A stretch of DNA of 64,000 nt, from the NCBI RefSeq assembly GCF_010993735.1, contig NZ_WQNI01000002.1:434001-498000 (forward strand), read 5' to 3'. This document shows positions 56,949 to 64,000 of this stretch, one piece after another; the first letter of the stretch is position 1; each line of letters opens with the position of its first letter. Source of the stretch: Chelativorans alearensis. GTDB taxonomy: Bacteria; Pseudomonadota; Alphaproteobacteria; Rhizobiales; Rhizobiaceae. The translations under genes and the position numbers were made by a program. Below the pieces are notes generated by a model. It made no database searches, was not told where the DNA came from, and was given only the letters and a program-made list of their open reading frames with translations.

Positions 56949-57593
56949 ATGCAGCGCATCGAAACGCCGGAGGACATCGCCCGCGGGCTCGATGCACTGG
57001 TCGCCGCCGACCGCAGGCTGGGCGCGGTGCGCGGGGCGGCGGGCACCGTTCCCTTGAGGCGCAGCCCGCCTGGCTTCCACAGCCTTGCCTCGGTCATCGT
57101 CTCCCAGCAGGTCTCAAGAGCCAGCGCCGACGCCATTTTTGGCCGGCTATGCAACCTCATAGCGCCGCTGACGCCGGAGCTTCTCCTTTCCGCCGGCGAA
57201 CCGGCGCTCGTGGAGGCTGGCCTCTCGCGCGCCAAGCAGCGGGCACTGGTGGCGCTCTCCAACGCGCTTGCCAGCGGCCTTCTGGACCTTGAACGCCTCG
57301 GCGCGCTGCCCGCCGACGAGGCGATCGCAGCCATGACCGCGGTTCCCGGCATCGGCCCGTGGACGGCCCAGGTCTACCTTCTGGTGGCAGCTGGCCACGC
57401 CGATATCTTCCCTGCGGGCGACGTCGCCCTGCAAAGCGCCGCGGCGCATGCGCTGGCGCTTGATTCGCGCCCGGACGGCAAGAATCTCGCACTGATGGCC
57501 GAATCATGGAGCCCCTGGCGCTCCGTCGCGGCCCGGCTCTTCTGGGCCTACTATCGCGAAATGAAGGGCCGGGAAGCAGCTCCGGCGGCATGA
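56949..57593 (+). CDS. DNA-3-methyladenine glycosylase II family (AlkA-like)
   Basis: 214 residues, HhH-GPD fold. The helix-hairpin-helix VPGIGPWTAQVYLL is followed by the catalytic Asp in FPAGDVALQ. The N-terminal domain of E. coli AlkA is absent, as in shorter family members. Removes alkylated bases from DNA in the cytoplasm. Divergent from gluQRS with 79 bases between. Confidence 0.92.
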   Translation: MQRIETPEDIARGLDALVAADRRLGAVRGAAGTVPLRRSPPGFHSLASVIVSQQVSRASADAIFGRLCNLIAPLTPELLLSAGEPALVEAGLSRAKQRALVALSNALASGLLDLERLGALPADEAIAAMTAVPGIGPWTAQVYLLVAAGHADIFPAGDVALQSAAAHALALDSRPDGKNLALMAESWSPWRSVAARLFWAYYREMKGREAAPAA

Positions 57594-57722
57594 AGTCCTG
57601 AAAAATCAGCGGTTTCGCATATTTGCTGCATTGCGGCATCGAATAACAGCTTCACATTCCTGTCATCACCTGCTTACAGTATCCGCACCGATCGATCTGC
57701 CTGGAGAAGGAGTTCAGGGAAC

Positions 57723-58280
57723 GTGACGATCGCTGTATCGCCGGACGGCATGCCCGCTCTGGTGTTGAATGCGGACTATCGCCCGCTCAGCTACTACCCC
57801 CTGTCGCTATGGTCGTGGCAGGACGCCATCAAGGCTGTGTTCCTCGACCGGGTGAATATCGTCGCCGAATACGAGCACGCGGTGTCCTCGCCTTCCTTCT
57901 CCATGAAGATTCCCAGTGTCGTCAGCCTCAAGACCTATGTGAAGCCGTCGCGCTATCCCGCCTTCACGCGCTTTAACGTGTTCCTGCGCGACCGCTTCCA
58001 GTGCCAGTATTGCGGGGCAAGGGAGGATCTCACCTTCGACCACGTGGTGCCCCGCCGCTCCGGCGGCGTCACCTCGTGGGAGAACGTGGTCGCCGCCTGC
58101 TCGCCCTGCAACCTGAAGAAGGGCGGGTTGATGCCGGAAAGGGCGAAGATGTGGCCGCAACAAAAACCGTTCCGGCCGACAGTGCACGATCTGCATAACA
58201 ATGGGCGGCTTTTCCCGCCCAATTATTTGCACGAAAGCTGGATGGACTTTCTCTACTGGGACGTCGAGCTGGAGCCGTAA
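57723..58280 (+). CDS. HNH endonuclease family protein
   Basis: 185 residues. The HNH motif is clear: FQCQYCGAREDLTFDHVVPR with the first Cys pair, then ENVVAACSPCNLKKGG with the Asn and second Cys pair. A conserved N-terminal part (ALVLNADYRPLSYYPLSLWS) is typical of a widespread chromosomal family of unknown target, not a homing or phage enzyme. GTG start with GGAG upstream. Confidence 0.9.
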   Translation: MTIAVSPDGMPALVLNADYRPLSYYPLSLWSWQDAIKAVFLDRVNIVAEYEHAVSSPSFSMKIPSVVSLKTYVKPSRYPAFTRFNVFLRDRFQCQYCGAREDLTFDHVVPRRSGGVTSWENVVAACSPCNLKKGGLMPERAKMWPQQKPFRPTVHDLHNNGRLFPPNYLHESWMDFLYWDVELEP

Positions 58281-58297
58281 GGGCGCTTTGTTTGTTC

Positions 58298-58341
58298 GCA
58301 ATTCCGGACGGAAAACCGATTCCCACTTTTCCTGGAATTGC
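58298..58341 (-). repeat. 44-bp palindromic repeat (GCAATTCC type)
   Basis: A full palindrome without the second hairpin, in the gap between the HNH gene and the convergent dsbB. It ends directly against the dsbB stop codon (58342-58344). Confidence 0.85.
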
Positions 58342-58845
58342 TCAGCGCTTCAAGGCGCTGCGCAGGGCCACCGCGGCCAGGATGGCGCTCGCCACCACGT
58401 TCCAGCCGGCGAAAGAGAGGCCCAGGAAGCGCCCCGCCGCCTGATCGCAGGCGGGCGGGACGACGGCGTTGAGCTGGTCGAGCAAGCTGCCCGAGCCGCT
58501 GGAAGGCGCGACCACGCCGCAGTCGGACGGGCCTTGCCACCAGCTCCATTCCACGCCCGCGTGGTAGACGCCTAGTCCCAGCCCCCACAACATCAGGAGC
58601 CCGCCTGCCAGCAGCAGGCCGCGCGTAACGAGCGCCGGCCAGCGCATGGTAGCCGAGATGAGGGCCACCAGCATCAGGGGCACGCCGATGTAATAGGGCG
58701 TGCGCTGTTCCAGGCACAGCTTGCAAGGAATGAAGCCGCCCAGATGCTCGAAGCCGAGCGCCGTGCCCACCGTCGCGGCCATGGCAAGCGCCAGGAAGCC
58801 GGAGGTGATCGTCTGCAGTCTGCCGGTGGGGGCGGTAAGGGTCAT
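58342..58845 (-). CDS. dsbB: Disulfide bond formation protein DsbB
   Basis: 167 residues, four membrane segments. The first periplasmic Cys pair is in IPCKLCLEQRTPYY and the second pair is supplied by DCGVV and PACDQ. It reoxidises DsbA and passes electrons to quinone. ATG 58845 chosen for the usual length; the frame upstream is a shadow of the neighbouring gene. The YqaA-type gene ends 7 bases upstream. Confidence 0.92.
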   Translation of the reverse strand: MTLTAPTGRLQTITSGFLALAMAATVGTALGFEHLGGFIPCKLCLEQRTPYYIGVPLMLVALISATMRWPALVTRGLLLAGGLLMLWGLGLGVYHAGVEWSWWQGPSDCGVVAPSSGSGSLLDQLNAVVPPACDQAAGRFLGLSFAGWNVVASAILAAVALRSALKR

Positions 58846-58852
58846 GTCAACC

Positions 58853-59434
58853 TCAGAAGACGTAGCGCACAGCCGCGAAGCCGCCGATGAGCAAAACCAT
58901 GAACAGGGTGAAAAGAAGGCCGAGATTCTTTTCGATGAAGACACGGATCGGCGGGCCGAAATGATAGAGCAGCCAGGAGACGAGGAAGAAGCGCAGGCTG
59001 CGCCCGACGATGGAGACGGCGATGAAGACTGGCAGGTTCAGCCCCGTGGCGCCGGAGAAGATGGTCAGCACCTTATAGGGAAAGGGCGTGACGGCGGCGA
59101 AGAGGACGCCCCAGCCGCCCCAGCGGTTATACCATTCGGCGATGCGCTCAAACGCATCTTCCTGGCCGTAAAAACGCAGGATCGGCTCACCCAGGGTCTC
59201 GTAGAGGAAAGCGCCGATGGCATAGCCGAGCAGGGCACCAGCCACCGAGGCGAGCGTGCAGATGAAGGCGTAACGCAGCCATTTCGTCCGCTCCGCCAGC
59301 ACCATGGGAATGAGCAGCACGTCCGGCGGAATGGGAAAGACCGAACTTTCGACGAAGGAAACGCCGGCCAGCCCTTTTTCCGCATGCCGCGTCGCCGCCA
59401 GCGACATGGTGAAGTCGTAAAGTCTACGAAGCAT
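58853..59434 (-). CDS. YqaA/DedA (VTT domain) family membrane protein
   Basis: 193 residues. FVESSVFPIPPDVLLIPMVLA and FAAVTPFPYKVLTIFSGATGL carry the conserved Glu, Pro and Arg/Lys residues of the VTT/SNARE-associated family, close to YqaA. Likely a lipid-related transporter or scramblase, as proposed for DedA proteins. It precedes dsbB in the same operon. Confidence 0.9.
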   Translation of the reverse strand: MLRRLYDFTMSLAATRHAEKGLAGVSFVESSVFPIPPDVLLIPMVLAERTKWLRYAFICTLASVAGALLGYAIGAFLYETLGEPILRFYGQEDAFERIAEWYNRWGGWGVLFAAVTPFPYKVLTIFSGATGLNLPVFIAVSIVGRSLRFFLVSWLLYHFGPPIRVFIEKNLGLLFTLFMVLLIGGFAAVRYVF

Positions 59435-59609
59435 GGAGCATCCTTGGATAGCGCCGCCTTATCTAGCGAGCCGGGCGGAGCAGCGCAACGCTCCAACTGC
59501 CGCAGGCAAAACGGAGACATCGAGGCATCTGCATCCATCCACACCCATTCCAACAGTTGACGTGACCGTGCTTGACCGTATAGTCCGCGCCTGCCCATAT
59601 CGGGTATTG

Positions 59610-59694
59610 GCCCCTGTGGCGGAATTGGTAGACGCGACCGACTCAAAATCGGTTTCCGCAAGGAGTGCTGGTTCGAGTCCGGCCAGGGGCACCA
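59610..59694 (+). tRNA. tRNA-Leu (anticodon CAA)
   Basis: 85 bases including CCA, class II with a long variable arm. Acceptor GCCCCTG with CAGGGGC, D arm TGGCGGAATTGGTAGACGC, anticodon stem ACCGA/TCGGT with loop CTCAAAA (anticodon CAA), T arm CTGGTTCGAGTCCGG. All arms pair by eye. Confidence 0.97.
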
Positions 59695-59922
59695 CGCTTC
59701 TCTCTCATCGCGCTTCGGATACGCGTGCTTCCCGGTTGGCCGCGCCGCCAATCGGAGAGGGCAGACCGGAACCATAGCGCCGTTCATTCCCATTTACCGT
59801 TATCCCCAAGCGTAAATGCCGACGGGGGAAAACGGCGGATAAATCCATATCCTTATTTCAAGATAGCTGGAGCCGCACCTCAGGCTGGAGACGCGTAAGT
59901 TTTCTTCCTGAGAGGCGTCAAG

Positions 59923-64000
<4,078 letters not shown>

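Noticed and set aside
57723-58280. HNH gene as part of a mobile element or defence system
   Set aside because: It belongs to a common chromosomal family with a conserved N-terminus, and its neighbours are housekeeping genes.

Overview
The window reads as a chromosomal segment of a GC-rich alphaproteobacterium of the order Hyphomicrobiales, most likely Phyllobacteriaceae (Mesorhizobium, Chelativorans, Aquamicrobium or Nitratireductor type). Evidence is the aerobic cobaltochelatase pair cobS/cobT, the order bolA / J-domain gene / cobS / cobT / phytase-esterase on one side and aroK-aroB-corC and xerD-accA on the other, the lysA-lptM-argH block, rpmB next to a DUF3108 gene, and bipartite palindromic intergenic repeats of a kind common in this group. 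The genus is inferred from gene order and protein style, not from a search.

Layout. 1-2834: 3' end of a CRTAC1-type FG-GAP/ASPIC-UnbV protein whose reading frame carries a dispersed repeat in frame, an inverted-repeat element, a YddG-like exporter and a DUF3108 protein. 2835-4707: an 888-base gene-free, hairpin-rich stretch ending in a terminator-like stem, then rpmB (L28) and a YhhQ-type queuosine-precursor transporter. 4711-17427: a 12.7-kb single-strand catabolic cluster under its own LacI-family regulator: carbohydrate ABC transporter, two GMC oxidoreductases, two NAD(P)-type dehydrogenases (SDR and Gfo/Idh/MocA), a CoA-transferase and an enoyl-CoA hydratase. Its substrate is not evident. 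17621-28428: housekeeping block with cobT, cobS (a GFA-family gene between them), a J-domain protein, BolA, a CorC-like CBS protein, aroB, aroK, xerD and accA.

28615-33647 holds an L,D-transpeptidase lipoprotein, TusA, a His-rich G3E GTPase, a D,D-carboxypeptidase and an M20 amidohydrolase. After tRNA-Arg(CCT) lies a stand-alone LigD-type polymerase domain gene (33857-34810). 35013-39794 is an osmoregulated periplasmic glucan operon opgG-opgH-opgC with a short extra frame where the OpgH N-terminus is expected. 39749-44581: lysA, lptM, argH, a TlpA-like thioredoxin and an orphan autotransporter-type beta-barrel. 44857-51033: fatty-acid oxidation genes (FadE-type dehydrogenase, 3-hydroxybutyryl-CoA dehydrogenase, EtfA/EtfB) with a diguanylate cyclase between. 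51279-59434: rhomboid protease, PduO-type cobalamin adenosyltransferase, HIG1-like small membrane protein, SDR, BrkB-like and EamA-type membrane proteins, gluQRS, an AlkA-like glycosylase, an HNH endonuclease, DsbB and a YqaA/DedA protein. After tRNA-Leu(CAA), a very large autotransporter adhesin begins at 59923 and runs off the right edge; it has three 68-residue passenger repeats and a 36-unit Glu-Pro spacer before its beta-barrel.

Most striking signals: (i) a dispersed two-hairpin repeat family whose stem sequences differ but stay self-complementary around a shared core, with members that supply the stop codons of hbd and etfB and one sitting in frame inside the CRTAC1 gene; (ii) the LacI-controlled GMC/CoA cluster with an operator over its promoter; (iii) a hairpin-rich possible non-coding transcript upstream of rpmB; (iv) the Glu-Pro autotransporter; (v) the in-frame stops upstream of opgH; (vi) a ligase-less LigD polymerase gene next to a tRNA. 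No CRISPR array, phage module, insertion sequence or recognisable defence system was seen.
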